From NCBI GenBank assembly GCA_964614095.1, contig CAZTJO010000013.1, forward strand, positions 1 to 51,713: a stretch of DNA of 51,713 nt, given 5' to 3'. The position numbers and the translations under genes were made by a program. Positions 1 through 9,765 of the stretch are shown one piece after another. This DNA is from CAZWKX01 sp964614095. Its GTDB lineage: Bacteria; Actinomycetota; Acidimicrobiia; Spongiisociales; UBA11373. Position 1 is the stretch's first letter. The number at the start of each line of letters is the position of its first letter. A model generated the notes under the pieces. It saw only the letters and a program-made list of their open reading frames with translations. It did not search any database and was not told the origin of the DNA.

Positions 1-1
1 G

Positions 2-1969
<1,968 letters not shown>

Positions 1970-2069
1970 NNNNNNNNNNNNNNNNNNNNNNNNNNNNNNN
2001 NNNNNNNNNNNNNNNNNNNNNNNNNNNNNNNNNNNNNNNNNNNNNNNNNNNNNNNNNNNNNNNNNNNNN
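1970..2069. other. Assembly gap of 100 N
   Basis: One hundred N between the secA C-terminus and the prfB N-terminus. Unlike the other two gaps in this window, the flanks share no sequence, so real bases are missing here: the secA stop and the prfB start. The fixed size of 100 is a scaffolding placeholder and not a measured length. Confidence 0.95.
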
Positions 2070-3165
2070 CCTCGCTCTCTGATCGCCGAGCTTCGGGCCC
2101 GTCTTGCCGACGCCCGGAGGTTCCTTTGACGTCGATACCAAGGCCTCCGAACTCGCCGATTTGAGGCAGCGGGCCTCGGTTCCGGATCTCTGGGACGACC
2201 AGGAGCGGGCCCTGGAGGTCACCAGGCGGCTTTCGCGTTTCGAATCCGTTGTCGGCCAGGTGGAGCGCCTCGGATCCGCGCTCGACGATGCCGAGATGCT
2301 GCTCGACATGGCCGCCGAGGAAGGTGATGCCGAGGCCGCAGCCGAAGTGGTGCGGGACCTTGGCGCCGCCGAACGTGAGCTGGCCGCCCTGGAGCGGGAG
2401 AGCCTCTATTTTGGAGAGTACGACGACCGTCCCGCCATCGTCAGCATCCATGCCGGAGCCGGCGGTGTCGACGCCGCCGATTGGGCCGAAATGCTGCTGC
2501 GCATGTACTTGCGTCACCTGGAGCAGCGCGGCTTTGACGTTGAGGTCGACGAAATCCTCGAGGCTGAGGAGGCGGGTATTCGCTCGGCCACGCTTACCGT
2601 GCGCGGCGATCATCCCTACGGCAACCTGGTATCGGAGCGCGGAGTGCACCGGCTGGTGCGTATCAGTCCTTTTGATGCCGCTTCGCGTCGGCACACCTCG
2701 TTTGCCGGAGTCGACGTCATCCCCGAGGTGGAGGTGGCTGAGGTGGAAATCGATCCCGACGACTTGCGTGTGGAGACCTTCCGCTCCCAGGGTGCCGGCG
2801 GCCAGCATGTCAACGTCACCGACTCGGCGGTGCGCATCACTCACCTGCCCTCCGGCGTCGTCGTCGCCTGCCAGGCGGAGCGGTCGCAGCTGCAGAACCG
2901 CAACCGGGCCATGGCGCTGCTGGCCGCCCGCCTCGCCGAGCGGGCCCGCAAAGAGCGTGACGCCGAGGTGAATGAGATCAGGGGCGAGCAGGGTGAGGCC
3001 GCTTGGGGCCGGCAAATTCGCAGCTATGTGCTCCAGCCCTACCAGCAGGTGAAGGATCTCCGCACCGACGTCGAGGTGGGCAACGTGCTGGGGGTGCTGG
3101 ACGGAGATCTTGATGCTTTTGTGGAGGCCTACCTGCAGTGGCGGAGGACGCAGCAGGAGCGCTAG
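2070..3165 (+). CDS. prfB: Peptide chain release factor 2, read through a programmed +1 frameshift (5' end in gap)
   Basis: RF2 ends translation at UGA and UAA. The visible protein starts in one frame (2070-2126, IAELRARLADARRFL) that meets an in-frame TGA at 2127-2129, and continues in the +1 frame from GAC at 2128 (DVDTKASELADL...). Joined, the two give a normal RF2. Visible motifs are the SPF tripeptide that reads the stop codon (RISPFDAASRRHTSF) and the catalytic GGQ loop (QGAGGQHVN). The start codon is lost in the N run. An annotation beginning at TTG 2104 in the downstream frame would be wrong: it skips the autoregulatory first segment. The next gene follows with no clear terminator between. 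Confidence 0.95.
2116..2130 (+). promoter_or_regulatory. prfB +1 programmed frameshift site
   Basis: The slippery sequence CTT TGA C lies at 2124-2130. A Shine-Dalgarno-like GGAGG at 2116-2120 sits three bases before CTT, the same spacing as in the classic E. coli prfB site. The ribosome pauses at the UGA when RF2 is scarce, slips from CUU to UUU, and goes on in the +1 frame. The frame switch is seen directly in the protein homology on either side; the autoregulation is established for the family. Confidence 0.93.
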
Positions 3166-3250
3166 CTCTCCGGGCTCGATTCAGGGTAATTCCCGATTAT
3201 CCCGTGGCGGGATTGGTGGCACCTTGGGTATGCCATCAAAGGAGGATGCG

Positions 3251-3670
3251 GTGGAGGGTTGGATTCCTCTCATAGTTGTGGCATCGACTGTTTTCGTGTC
3301 GGTGACGATTGCTGCCTGCAGGAAAGGGCGTTTCGGGCACTTCCTGATTCCAGTCATTGGCGGCCCCGTCACTGCTCTGGTTCTGACATCTCCCGCCGAC
3401 GCCAACGACACGATGGGATTGGGACCGATATTGGCCGGCGCCTTTGTAGGTGCGGTGGTGCTGGCGGCATGGCTGTCCGCCCTCATCGTCGACGCGGTTC
3501 GGGCGCCGAGGCCCGGTTCGGCGGCGGCGAAGGCGGCTGCTGCAAGACGACGCCGGAGACTTCCTTTCTGCCCACGGTGTGGGACCCACAACGCCGGGCG
3601 CAGGCTCTGTATGAGCTGCGGCACTTGGCTGGTGCGACAAGTGGGCTCCGACCAGACCTTGGCGGTGTAG
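3251..3670 (+). CDS. Small membrane protein with C-terminal zinc ribbon
   Basis: A protein of 139 residues that I do not recognise as a named family. It starts with a hydrophobic helix (IPLIVVASTVFVSVTIAA), has two further hydrophobic stretches around residues 28-45 and 52-75, and then a run of Ala and Arg. It ends in a zinc ribbon with two CxxC knuckles (CPRCGT and CMSCGT, 13 residues apart). GTG 3251 is chosen because AAAGGAGG at 3238-3245 sits five bases before it; ATG 3230 in the same frame is an alternative that would place the SD inside the gene. A membrane-anchored zinc ribbon suggests a small regulatory or scaffold protein, but nothing here fixes a role. Confidence 0.7.
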   Translation: MEGWIPLIVVASTVFVSVTIAACRKGRFGHFLIPVIGGPVTALVLTSPADANDTMGLGPILAGAFVGAVVLAAWLSALIVDAVRAPRPGSAAAKAAAARRRRRLPFCPRCGTHNAGRRLCMSCGTWLVRQVGSDQTLAV

Positions 3671-3890
3671 ATCTCAGAGGCTCGGGCGGTACAGGAGCGA
3701 TGCCGGGAGGAGAGCCAAGGCATCATCTGGGTCTCGCCTACCGCCCTCGGCCCCGTGTTCACTCCCGGTTGCCGGGCTCGTCGCCGCAATAGCCTGCATT
3801 TCGCCCCTTCGTTACTAACCTCCGGGACACGCCCGCCACGGAATCGACTGCAGTCGATCGCGGGCTTCAGTGCCGCAGGAAAGGCTATCG

Positions 3891-4613
3891 ATGATCAAGC
3901 TTGAGGGTGTGTCCAAGGTCTACGACGACGTCACTGTCGCCGCCAAGAACGTGACCTTGGACATAGCGAAGGGGGAGTTCGTTTTCCTGGTCGGGCCCTC
4001 CGGCTCGGGCAAATCGACCATCATCCGGCTGTTGCTTCGGCAGGAGCCTCCCACCGAGGGCGACATCTGGGTGGCGGGCAAACACCTCAACAGGCTTCCG
4101 AGCTGGAAGGTGCCACTGCTGCGGCGTTCGGTGGGCACCGTCTTCCAGGACTTCAAGCTGCTGCCCAACAAGACCGTCTACGAGAACGTCTCGTTTGCCC
4201 TCGAGGTGATTGGGCGGCCCAAACACGTGATCCAGGCCCAGGTGCCCCAGGTGCTGCGTCTGGTAGATCTCGCTACCAAGGCCGATCGTATGCCCCTACA
4301 GCTCTCCGGTGGTGAGCAGCAGCGAGTCTCCATTGCCCGGGCTTTTGTCAACCGGCCGCTCATCCTGCTCGCTGACGAGCCGACGGGGAACCTGGATCCG
4401 GGCACGTCGGTGGGCATCATGCGCCTGCTCGACCGCATCAATCGCACCGGCACCACCGTGGTCATGGCCACTCACGACCACGCCATCGTCGATGCCATGC
4501 GTCGACGCGTTGTGGCCTTGGAGCGGGGCGCTGTGGTGCGTGACGAGCGCGGCGGTGTGTACCAGCAGAGCTCGGAGTCGGCTGCGTCACCTGTCACCAA
4601 GGCCGAGGAGTAG
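3891..4613 (+). CDS. ftsE: Cell division ATP-binding protein FtsE
   Basis: FtsE is the cytoplasmic ATPase of the FtsEX complex, which passes ATP-driven movement to a periplasmic or wall-side hydrolase at the septum. The protein has 240 residues from ATG 3891, preceded by AGGAAAGG. It shows Walker A GPSGSGKST, the Q-loop in VFQDFKLLPNKTVYENV, the signature LSGGEQQRVSIARA, Walker B LILLADEPTGNLDP and the switch His in MATHDH. The sequence FKLLPNKTVYENV is typical of FtsE rather than a general ABC ATPase. ftsX follows after two bases. A TAACCT box at 3816-3821 is a possible -10 element. Confidence 0.96.
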   Translation: MIKLEGVSKVYDDVTVAAKNVTLDIAKGEFVFLVGPSGSGKSTIIRLLLRQEPPTEGDIWVAGKHLNRLPSWKVPLLRRSVGTVFQDFKLLPNKTVYENVSFALEVIGRPKHVIQAQVPQVLRLVDLATKADRMPLQLSGGEQQRVSIARAFVNRPLILLADEPTGNLDPGTSVGIMRLLDRINRTGTTVVMATHDHAIVDAMRRRVVALERGAVVRDERGGVYQQSSESAASPVTKAEE

Positions 4614-4615
4614 CA

Positions 4616-5500
4616 GTGCGGCTTCAGTACATCCTCACCAACACCACGCAGGGCATCCGCCGCAACTTGCTTGTTGTGGCCAGCGCCGTACTCGTCGTGT
4701 TTGTGATGCTGATGCTCGTGTTTGGCGCCATCCTTGTTCGTTGGTCCATCCAGGACGAACTGACGGGATGGACCGAGGGGGTACGTGTCATCGCCTTCCT
4801 AAGTGACGAAGTGGAGGGCGATGAGGTCGGTGCCATGCAGATTGAGATCGCATCATGGGAAAACGTCGAGGACGTAATCTACTTCTCGAAAGCGATGGCC
4901 CTCGAAGAGGCCCGCGATTCCATGGCCAAGGACTACCCGGACGCTCTGGCCATTATTGAGGAGGACCCCTCGCTCCTTCCCGCGTCACTCCGTATCAGGC
5001 CGACCGAGGCTGCCGACTACAGGGAGATCCGGGATCGCCTTGTAGTGATGTCGGGAGTACGGGATGTGGAGGTGGCGGCGGAGGCAATCGACAGGTTGGT
5101 GGAGCGGTCAAACAAGTGGAGCCAATTCGCGGTGTGGATCGGTTTCATCATTGGAGCGACCGCCATAGTGCTCATTGCCAACACCATCCGTATGGCGGTG
5201 TGGGCCCGACGCGAGGAGCTGGCCATCATGAAGCTCGTTGGCGCCGGCAACTGGTATGTGCGGCTGCCCTTCCTCCTCGAAGGGCTTTTTGAGGGTTTGG
5301 TGGGAGCCGCTCTTGCCATCGCGGTAATCCTGCAATTCCATCAGGGCATCATCGGGCTGCTCCAGACGAGCCTTGATCCGGAGCCGATTGTGCTGGACGG
5401 CAGGTTCCTGTTGCTTCAGTCGCTCTCCGTGCTTTTCCTCGGGGCGGCCGCCGGTGTAGCGGGCGCTGCCTTCGGCATGGTGGGCCTGCTGAGGGATTGA
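4616..5500 (+). CDS. ftsX: Cell division protein FtsX
   Basis: FtsX is the membrane subunit of FtsEX. It starts at GTG 4616 and has 294 residues: an N-terminal helix (about residues 20-43), a large extracellular domain (about 44-170) that would contact the wall hydrolase, then three helices, with the ABC permease core around residues 170-290. The conserved segment REELAIMKLVGAGNWYVRLPFLLEG is typical of FtsX and MacB-type permeases. It lies directly between ftsE and a coiled-coil M23 protein, which is the expected partner in FtsEX systems, so the three genes probably form one septal wall-cleavage operon. Confidence 0.95.
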   Translation: MRLQYILTNTTQGIRRNLLVVASAVLVVFVMLMLVFGAILVRWSIQDELTGWTEGVRVIAFLSDEVEGDEVGAMQIEIASWENVEDVIYFSKAMALEEARDSMAKDYPDALAIIEEDPSLLPASLRIRPTEAADYREIRDRLVVMSGVRDVEVAAEAIDRLVERSNKWSQFAVWIGFIIGATAIVLIANTIRMAVWARREELAIMKLVGAGNWYVRLPFLLEGLFEGLVGAALAIAVILQFHQGIIGLLQTSLDPEPIVLDGRFLLLQSLSVLFLGAAAGVAGAAFGMVGLLRD

Positions 5501-5502
5501 AC

Positions 5503-6690
5503 GTGCGGCGTCTCGGCGCGGCCGCTGTCCTGTGCACCATCCTGGTGTTCGCCGCGACCCCCAGTGCAGATGCCGACCTTCCCGGCGAGCTGGCCGAAGT
5601 TTCCGAGCGTATCGATTCCATTCGCAGCCAAGTCTCATCGGTACGGGATCAGCGCACGGACCTTGTCAACGAAGTGCTCGACACTGCCACTCGGCTGGAG
5701 GGATTGGTCGACGAGTTGGACGGCGCTCAGCGACGTATCGAGGAGATCCAGGCCGCCATCGTTTCCGCCGAGATCGAGATCGAAGCGCTTGCCGGGGCCA
5801 TCGAGAGCAGCGAGGGCCACCTGGTCGAAATGAGAGTCAACATGGCGGTCATCGAGGATTCGGCACGGCACAGTGCCGTCGAGATCTACATGTCGGCTGA
5901 GCGAGGCCCATCGTTGGCGCTCCTCGAAACCAGGGATGCCGAAGCGATTCTGATAGGCCAGCAGTATGCCGAGCGGGCGCAGGAAGGGACCCTGCGCGAC
6001 GTGCGGACTCTGGAGCGTCTCCGGGCCGAGGAGGAGCGCCGCCTCGCCGCCATCGAGCAGGCCCGTGCCGAGCTCGCCGAGTCTGTGGGCCTCCTCAATG
6101 AGCAAAGAGCCGAGCAGGAGCAGGAGGTCGCGGTGCTGCAGGTGAAGAGTGACGAGGTCGAGGCCGAACTCGCCGCCCAGCAGGCCCTGCTCAATCAGCT
6201 CGATTGGGAGATCGCCTTTTTCGACAGCGAGCTTGCCGCTCTGGAGGCAGAAGGGGAGAACCTGAGGATTCTCATTACTCTGGAGCAGAGTGGCGGCGGG
6301 GACGCCCCGGGGGTTCTGGCTTGGCCCGTTTCGGGCCCGATCGTGTCACCTTTCGGCTACCGGGTGCATCCGATCTACGGCGACGTGCGTATGCACACCG
6401 GAGTCGACATAGACGCTGCCTGTGGAGTGCCCATCATTGCTGCCTCGGGCGGTCGGGTGTTCCTGGCCGATTGGAAAGGGGGCTATGGCCTCACCGTCAT
6501 GATCGATCACGGCGGCGGCATGTCCACGCTCTACGGTCACATGAGTGGGACTGTTGTCGGATACGGCCAGCAGGTGGCGGTGGGTGAGGTCATCGGCTAC
6601 ATCGGCACCACCGGTGTGTCCACCGGATGCCACCTGCATTTTGAGGTGCGCGTCTTTGGCGATCCCGTCGACCCGATGCCATACCTCTGA
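5503..6690 (+). CDS. Secreted coiled-coil M23 peptidase, probable FtsEX partner
   Basis: A secreted murein endopeptidase of EnvC/PcsB-like layout. It begins with a signal peptide (hydrophobic core AAAVLCTILVFAAT, cleavage near ADA). About 220 residues of Glu/Arg/Ala-rich coiled coil follow, then a C-terminal LytM/M23 domain. All zinc and catalytic motifs are present: HTGVD, YGH and HLHFEV. This differs from E. coli EnvC, whose LytM domain is inactive, so this protein may cleave the wall itself when FtsX releases the coiled coil. GTG 5503 gives a good signal peptide; TTG 5497 overlapping the ftsX stop is the alternative. Its TGA overlaps the smpB ATG by one base. Confidence 0.9.
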   Translation: MRRLGAAAVLCTILVFAATPSADADLPGELAEVSERIDSIRSQVSSVRDQRTDLVNEVLDTATRLEGLVDELDGAQRRIEEIQAAIVSAEIEIEALAGAIESSEGHLVEMRVNMAVIEDSARHSAVEIYMSAERGPSLALLETRDAEAILIGQQYAERAQEGTLRDVRTLERLRAEEERRLAAIEQARAELAESVGLLNEQRAEQEQEVAVLQVKSDEVEAELAAQQALLNQLDWEIAFFDSELAALEAEGENLRILITLEQSGGGDAPGVLAWPVSGPIVSPFGYRVHPIYGDVRMHTGVDIDAACGVPIIAASGGRVFLADWKGGYGLTVMIDHGGGMSTLYGHMSGTVVGYGQQVAVGEVIGYIGTTGVSTGCHLHFEVRVFGDPVDPMPYL

Positions 6691-7148
6691 TGGCTACCAA
6701 GACGATCGCCACCAACCGCAGGGCGGCCCGTGACTACGAGGTCGTCGAGACCTACGAGGCCGGCCTTGCTCTTCGCGGCTCCGAGGTGAAGAGCCTGCGT
6801 GCCGGCAAGGCCGATCTCAAAGACTCCTATGCCCTGGTGCAGAGGAGGGAGCTGTGGCTGGTTGGGGCCTATGTGGCTCCGTATTCCTTCGCCCGTGAGG
6901 GCGGCCACGACCCGGAGCGGACCCGCAAGCTGCTGCTGCACCGTCACGAGATCGATCGCATCGCGGGCAAGGTGGCGGAGCGGGGACTCACGCTGGTGCC
7001 GTTGCGCCTCTATTTCAAAGACGGGAAGGCCAAGGTGGAGTTGGGCCTGGCCAAGGGCAGGGCCCGCTACGACAAGCGGGAGAAGTTGCGGCGCCGCCAG
7101 GCCGACCGCGAGATGGAACGAGCGATGAGGCACCGAAGCATCGATTGA
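6690..7148 (+). CDS. smpB: SsrA-binding protein SmpB
   Basis: SmpB binds tmRNA and delivers it to stalled ribosomes in trans-translation. The protein has 152 residues, the normal length. It begins with the typical TIATNRRAARDYEVVETYEAG segment split by the OB-fold, with LRGSEVKSLRAGKADLKDSY and the RTRKLLLHRHEI motif, and ends in the basic tail (RREKLRRRQ-like, here DKREKLRRRQADREMERAMR) that folds in the decoding centre. It is coupled to the M23 gene by a one-base overlap. Its RNA partner ssrA begins about 150 bases downstream. Confidence 0.97.
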   Translation: MATKTIATNRRAARDYEVVETYEAGLALRGSEVKSLRAGKADLKDSYALVQRRELWLVGAYVAPYSFAREGGHDPERTRKLLLHRHEIDRIAGKVAERGLTLVPLRLYFKDGKAKVELGLAKGRARYDKREKLRRRQADREMERAMRHRSID

Positions 7149-7163
7149 TCGTTGATCAATCGA

Positions 7164-7246
7164 TTTGAAATTCAGATCTCAGAGTTCAGAGTCGCGAGAA
7201 AGGTGGGCTTCCGTGTCTGAATCTTGAATTCTACATTCTCTCTCTA
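7164..7246. repeat. Intergenic palindromic repeat, copy A
   Basis: Between smpB and ssrA. The left arm (7168-7193) is rich in CAGA/TTCAGAG and ends in GAGTCG; the right arm (7215-7232) reads TCTGAATCTTGAATTCT. The arms are roughly complementary and would form a long hairpin. This is the most divergent copy, with a longer loop than the others in the window. Confidence 0.6.
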
Positions 7247-7274
7247 CGGAATCCCCGTCTGCGTCCGATAGTTG

Positions 7275-7280
7275 TACAGT
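7275..7280 (+). promoter_or_regulatory. Possible -10 box of ssrA
   Basis: TACAGT lies 21 bases before the mature 5' end of tmRNA, a fitting place for a -10 element of a precursor trimmed by RNase P. No good -35 box is visible at 16-18 bases upstream, so this is a weak call. Confidence 0.35.
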
Positions 7281-7301
7281 GAGATCGCGCTGTGCGCCCA
7301 C

Positions 7302-7650
7302 GGGGGTGACATGGTTTCGACTCTGAGGGTTGAAGCGCCGGAAGCGAGCCGAGGTCTCCGGATCCTCGCTAATCAGCCGGAATACACGCAAGTGCCGACA
7401 ACAACCTGGCACTGGCTGCCTAACAACGCAGCCCGTCCGCCCGAGGGGTGCCCTCCTCGTCGGGACCGGGCGTCGCAATGAGGGATGCCCCTGCCGGGGT
7501 TCCGGGGCCGGCAGGTCAAGCCTTTTCCGGATAGGGCGACGGGATACGCGCCGATAGCGTCCCGCCTGCCCGAACCCTCGCTATCGGCTGCGCTCGGAGA
7601 TGCCGACGCTGAAGCCTCAGAGGACCGGGGTTCGACTCCCCGCACCTCCA
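7302..7650 (+). ncRNA. ssrA: Transfer-messenger RNA (tmRNA)
   Basis: tmRNA rescues stalled ribosomes and tags the unfinished protein. The 5' end GGGGGTGACATGGTTTCGAC and the 3' end (T-arm GGTTCGACTCC, then CACCTCCA) are diagnostic; GGGGGTG pairs with CACCTCC as the acceptor stem, and CCA is not encoded. The tag frame reads GCC GAC AAC AAC CTG GCA CTG GCT GCC TAA at 7394-7423, giving ADNNLALAA. The resume codon is inferred from position and the ALAA ending. This ending is the ClpXP degradation signal, and clpP and clpX lie in this window. The tag is short compared with the longer mycobacterial and streptomycete tags. Confidence 0.95.
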
Positions 7651-7651
7651 C

Positions 7652-7677
7652 GGAACGGCCCCTGCGGGGGCCGTTCC
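7652..7677. terminator. Hairpin terminator after ssrA, possibly bidirectional
   Basis: GGAACGGCCCC (7652-7662), loop TGCG, GGGGCCGTTCC (7667-7677): a perfect 11-bp stem directly after tmRNA. There is no T run, as often in GC-rich actinobacteria. The convergent MFS gene stops at 7678, so the hairpin can serve both strands. Confidence 0.75.
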
Positions 7678-8844
7678 CTATGGGGCGGCGTCCTTCTGGT
7701 GCCGTGCACGCCACGGGTACACCATGGTCACCGCGAGCGCCAGAGCTGCGGCGCCTCCGAAGAGCACCGGCGCCACCACCGTGATGTCGAAGGCGTCGAC
7801 GATCAGCTTCATCCCGGCGGGCAGCAGCAGGTTCCCGAGCGCTCCTGAGCCTGCCTGCAGGCCCACTGCGGTAGCAGTGCGGTTGCTGCCCACCCGGCCC
7901 GGGGTGAGCGACATCATTGCCGGGTAGGCGGGCGACAAACCGGCGCCGATGATCAGCAGGCCGATCCCTGCAACCCAGGTATGCGGTGCCCACCACAACA
8001 GCCACGCCCCGATCAAGGCCACCATGGTCCCGCCTCCCAGCGCCGTCGCCGCGGAGAGGCGCGATCCGACCGTCGCCACCACGATTCGACCGCTGGCGAG
8101 ACTGGCCCAGAATCCGGCGACGAGCAGGCCGGATGTGATCTGACCGATGCCGCGGCCTTCGGTGAACAGGGTGTACGACCAGCTGCCGGTCGCTTGCTCG
8201 AAGCCGGTGTAGAGGGCAAACAGCACCACAGGTGGGATCAACGCCGTCCAGGAGACTCGGGACCGCGGTGTCGTCGTCGGTGGCGGATCCGCCGGCAGCG
8301 GATCGCCCCAGTGTTTCAGCGTGGACACGTATGCCAGCAGCATGACGGCGTGAAGCCCGATGAGGACTGCGTACCCGACACGCCAGGAGAGCCCGAGGCC
8401 AAGCACGGCGGTGATCAGCAGAGGGCCGAGGGTGGCCCCCCCTCCATAGCCGGCATGCATGAGGTTCATTCCGCGCTTGTTGCCGGTGATGGCCATGTGC
8501 ACGTTGAAGGTGTTGCCGACGACGGCTCCTCCGCTCCCCGACAGCAAGGCGCCGGGAAGCAGCAGGCTCCATTGGCTGACCGTGGCGAACATGGTGAGGC
8601 CGATGACGATGCACGCGGCGCCTCCGATGAGCAGGGTGCCGGTGCTGAAGTGGCGCGCCAGTTTGCCCTGCAGCAGGCTGGCGCCGCCGTACCCGGTGAC
8701 GGCCACGGCGATGATGACTCCCAGGTCCGAGTCGGGCCGCGCGAAAGTCTCGGCGACTGACGGCCAGGCAACTGCGCCTGCACTGCCGCTCACACCCATT
8801 ACGACAAAGCCGACGACGGGAATGATCAGGAAGAGAAGGGCCAC
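7678..8844 (-). CDS. MFS family permease
   Basis: A membrane transporter of 388 residues with about twelve hydrophobic helices and a central hydrophilic loop near residues 185-205 (DPPPTTTPRSR), which splits it into two six-helix halves as in the major facilitator superfamily. The first half carries the loop QGKLARHFSTGTLL, a relaxed form of the MFS loop 2-3 motif. The glycine-rich stretch NLMHAGYGGGATLGPLL resembles the FucP/sugar-like MFS groups, but the substrate cannot be told. The start is GTG 8844. It is transcribed alone, convergent with ssrA and divergent from the next gene. Confidence 0.85.
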   Translation of the reverse strand: MALLFLIIPVVGFVVMGVSGSAGAVAWPSVAETFARPDSDLGVIIAVAVTGYGGASLLQGKLARHFSTGTLLIGGAACIVIGLTMFATVSQWSLLLPGALLSGSGGAVVGNTFNVHMAITGNKRGMNLMHAGYGGGATLGPLLITAVLGLGLSWRVGYAVLIGLHAVMLLAYVSTLKHWGDPLPADPPPTTTPRSRVSWTALIPPVVLFALYTGFEQATGSWSYTLFTEGRGIGQITSGLLVAGFWASLASGRIVVATVGSRLSAATALGGGTMVALIGAWLLWWAPHTWVAGIGLLIIGAGLSPAYPAMMSLTPGRVGSNRTATAVGLQAGSGALGNLLLPAGMKLIVDAFDITVVAPVLFGGAAALALAVTMVYPWRARHQKDAAP

Positions 8845-8958
8845 GGCCGGGAACGGTACCGGATCGGAGCGCCACTCCGTCTTCTTGTCGCGACGGGCGG
8901 CTCCGATCGGCCGGCGCCTCCCGCAGAGAACACCTTCTCTCGTCTACCGTTCCTCGAC

Positions 8959-9408
8959 ATGCGCTGGTTTGCCGCCGGGGTCGAGCCGGTCGGGGTCATC
9001 GCCGTCGGGCAGGTTCCGACCGGAGTCATCGCCATCGGGCAAGGTGCCACCGGAATCATTGCCGTGGGGCAGCTGGCGCGCGGAGTCGTGGCAGCGGGCC
9101 AGGTGAGCATCGGGGTATTGGCGTTCGGGCAGGCGGCCATCGGAGCTGCCTGGGCTGGGGGGATGCTGGCCCTGGGCGGAACCTACGGCATCACCCTGCT
9201 CGGCTACGGACCGCTGGGCTACTGGATCCCCTGGCGGCGCCGCCTTCCGGAGATGCCCGATTTTGGTAACCCGCTGGTGATGGCGGCGCGACTTCTTTTC
9301 TTTCTGGTGCTCATCGCTGCCGTCGTGCTTGTTGTGTTGATCCCGGTGTTCGATGCCGTGGTCGGTTCCGACGCCATCTTCGGCATGGCGTCGGAACTGT
9401 TGGGCTGA
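8959..9408 (+). CDS. Membrane protein with strict glycine-every-fifth-residue solenoid
   Basis: A protein of 149 residues that I cannot assign to a named family. Glycine occurs at residues 7, 12, 17, 22 and so on to 67, thirteen times at exact five-residue spacing. This forms five decapeptide repeats of the type GVIAVGQxxT starting at residues 12, 22, 32, 42 and 52. In DNA this is a 30-bp imperfect repeat at about 8992-9140. Such five-residue periodicity is known from pentapeptide-repeat right-handed quadrilateral beta-helices, though here Gly replaces the usual Ala/Leu pattern. A second part holds PWRRR and a strong helix near residues 105-132 (ARLLFFLVLIAAVVLVVLI). No signal peptide. Function unknown. 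Confidence 0.75.
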   Translation: MRWFAAGVEPVGVIAVGQVPTGVIAIGQGATGIIAVGQLARGVVAAGQVSIGVLAFGQAAIGAAWAGGMLALGGTYGITLLGYGPLGYWIPWRRRLPEMPDFGNPLVMAARLLFFLVLIAAVVLVVLIPVFDAVVGSDAIFGMASELLG

Positions 9409-9433
9409 GATCAGGCTGGGACGCGGCGGAGAC

Positions 9434-9763
9434 TCATGTGACGGCTTGAAGGATCCAAAGCACCGCCATGCCGGCGGCGATGGTGAAGAACATGTTTCGG
9501 GTCCGCCAGGCAACGGCTGCGGCGGCCAGACCGGCGATCATGCGCTCGTTGCCCAGGGTGAGGTCGATGGGACCGTCGGGGCGGAAGAGTGCCGGAGCGG
9601 CGAGGGCTGCCAGCACCGCCGAGGGCACGAAGCGCAGCACCCGCAGCGCCGCTTCGGGTACCCGCTCCACTCGTCCCACCAGCGCGATGAACGAGAAGCG
9701 CAGCAGAAGTGTCCCGGCGCCGATGCTGCCGATGATGAGCCAGGCTTCCCAGTCGGTGAGCAT
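9434..9763 (-). CDS. azlD: AzlD family membrane protein
   Basis: AzlD is the small subunit of the AzlCD exporter family (branched-chain amino acid/azaleucine efflux). The protein has 109 residues with four hydrophobic helices, and shows the family-typical TLLLRFSFIAL near the start and LRFVPSAVLAALAAPAL in the middle. ATG at 9763 is two bases after the azlC stop, so the two are co-transcribed and probably translationally coupled. Function in this organism is inferred from the family. Confidence 0.88.
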   Translation of the reverse strand: MLTDWEAWLIIGSIGAGTLLLRFSFIALVGRVERVPEAALRVLRFVPSAVLAALAAPALFRPDGPIDLTLGNERMIAGLAAAAVAWRTRNMFFTIAAGMAVLWILQAVT

Positions 9764-9765
9764 GC

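Noticed and set aside
2070..2129. prfB as a pseudogene because of the in-frame TGA
   Set aside because: The TGA is part of the canonical programmed frameshift signal and the +1 frame continues with intact RF2.
8990..9150. 30-bp spaced repeats that could be taken for a CRISPR array
   Set aside because: The repeats are imperfect, have no unique spacers and are in frame as decapeptide repeats of a protein.
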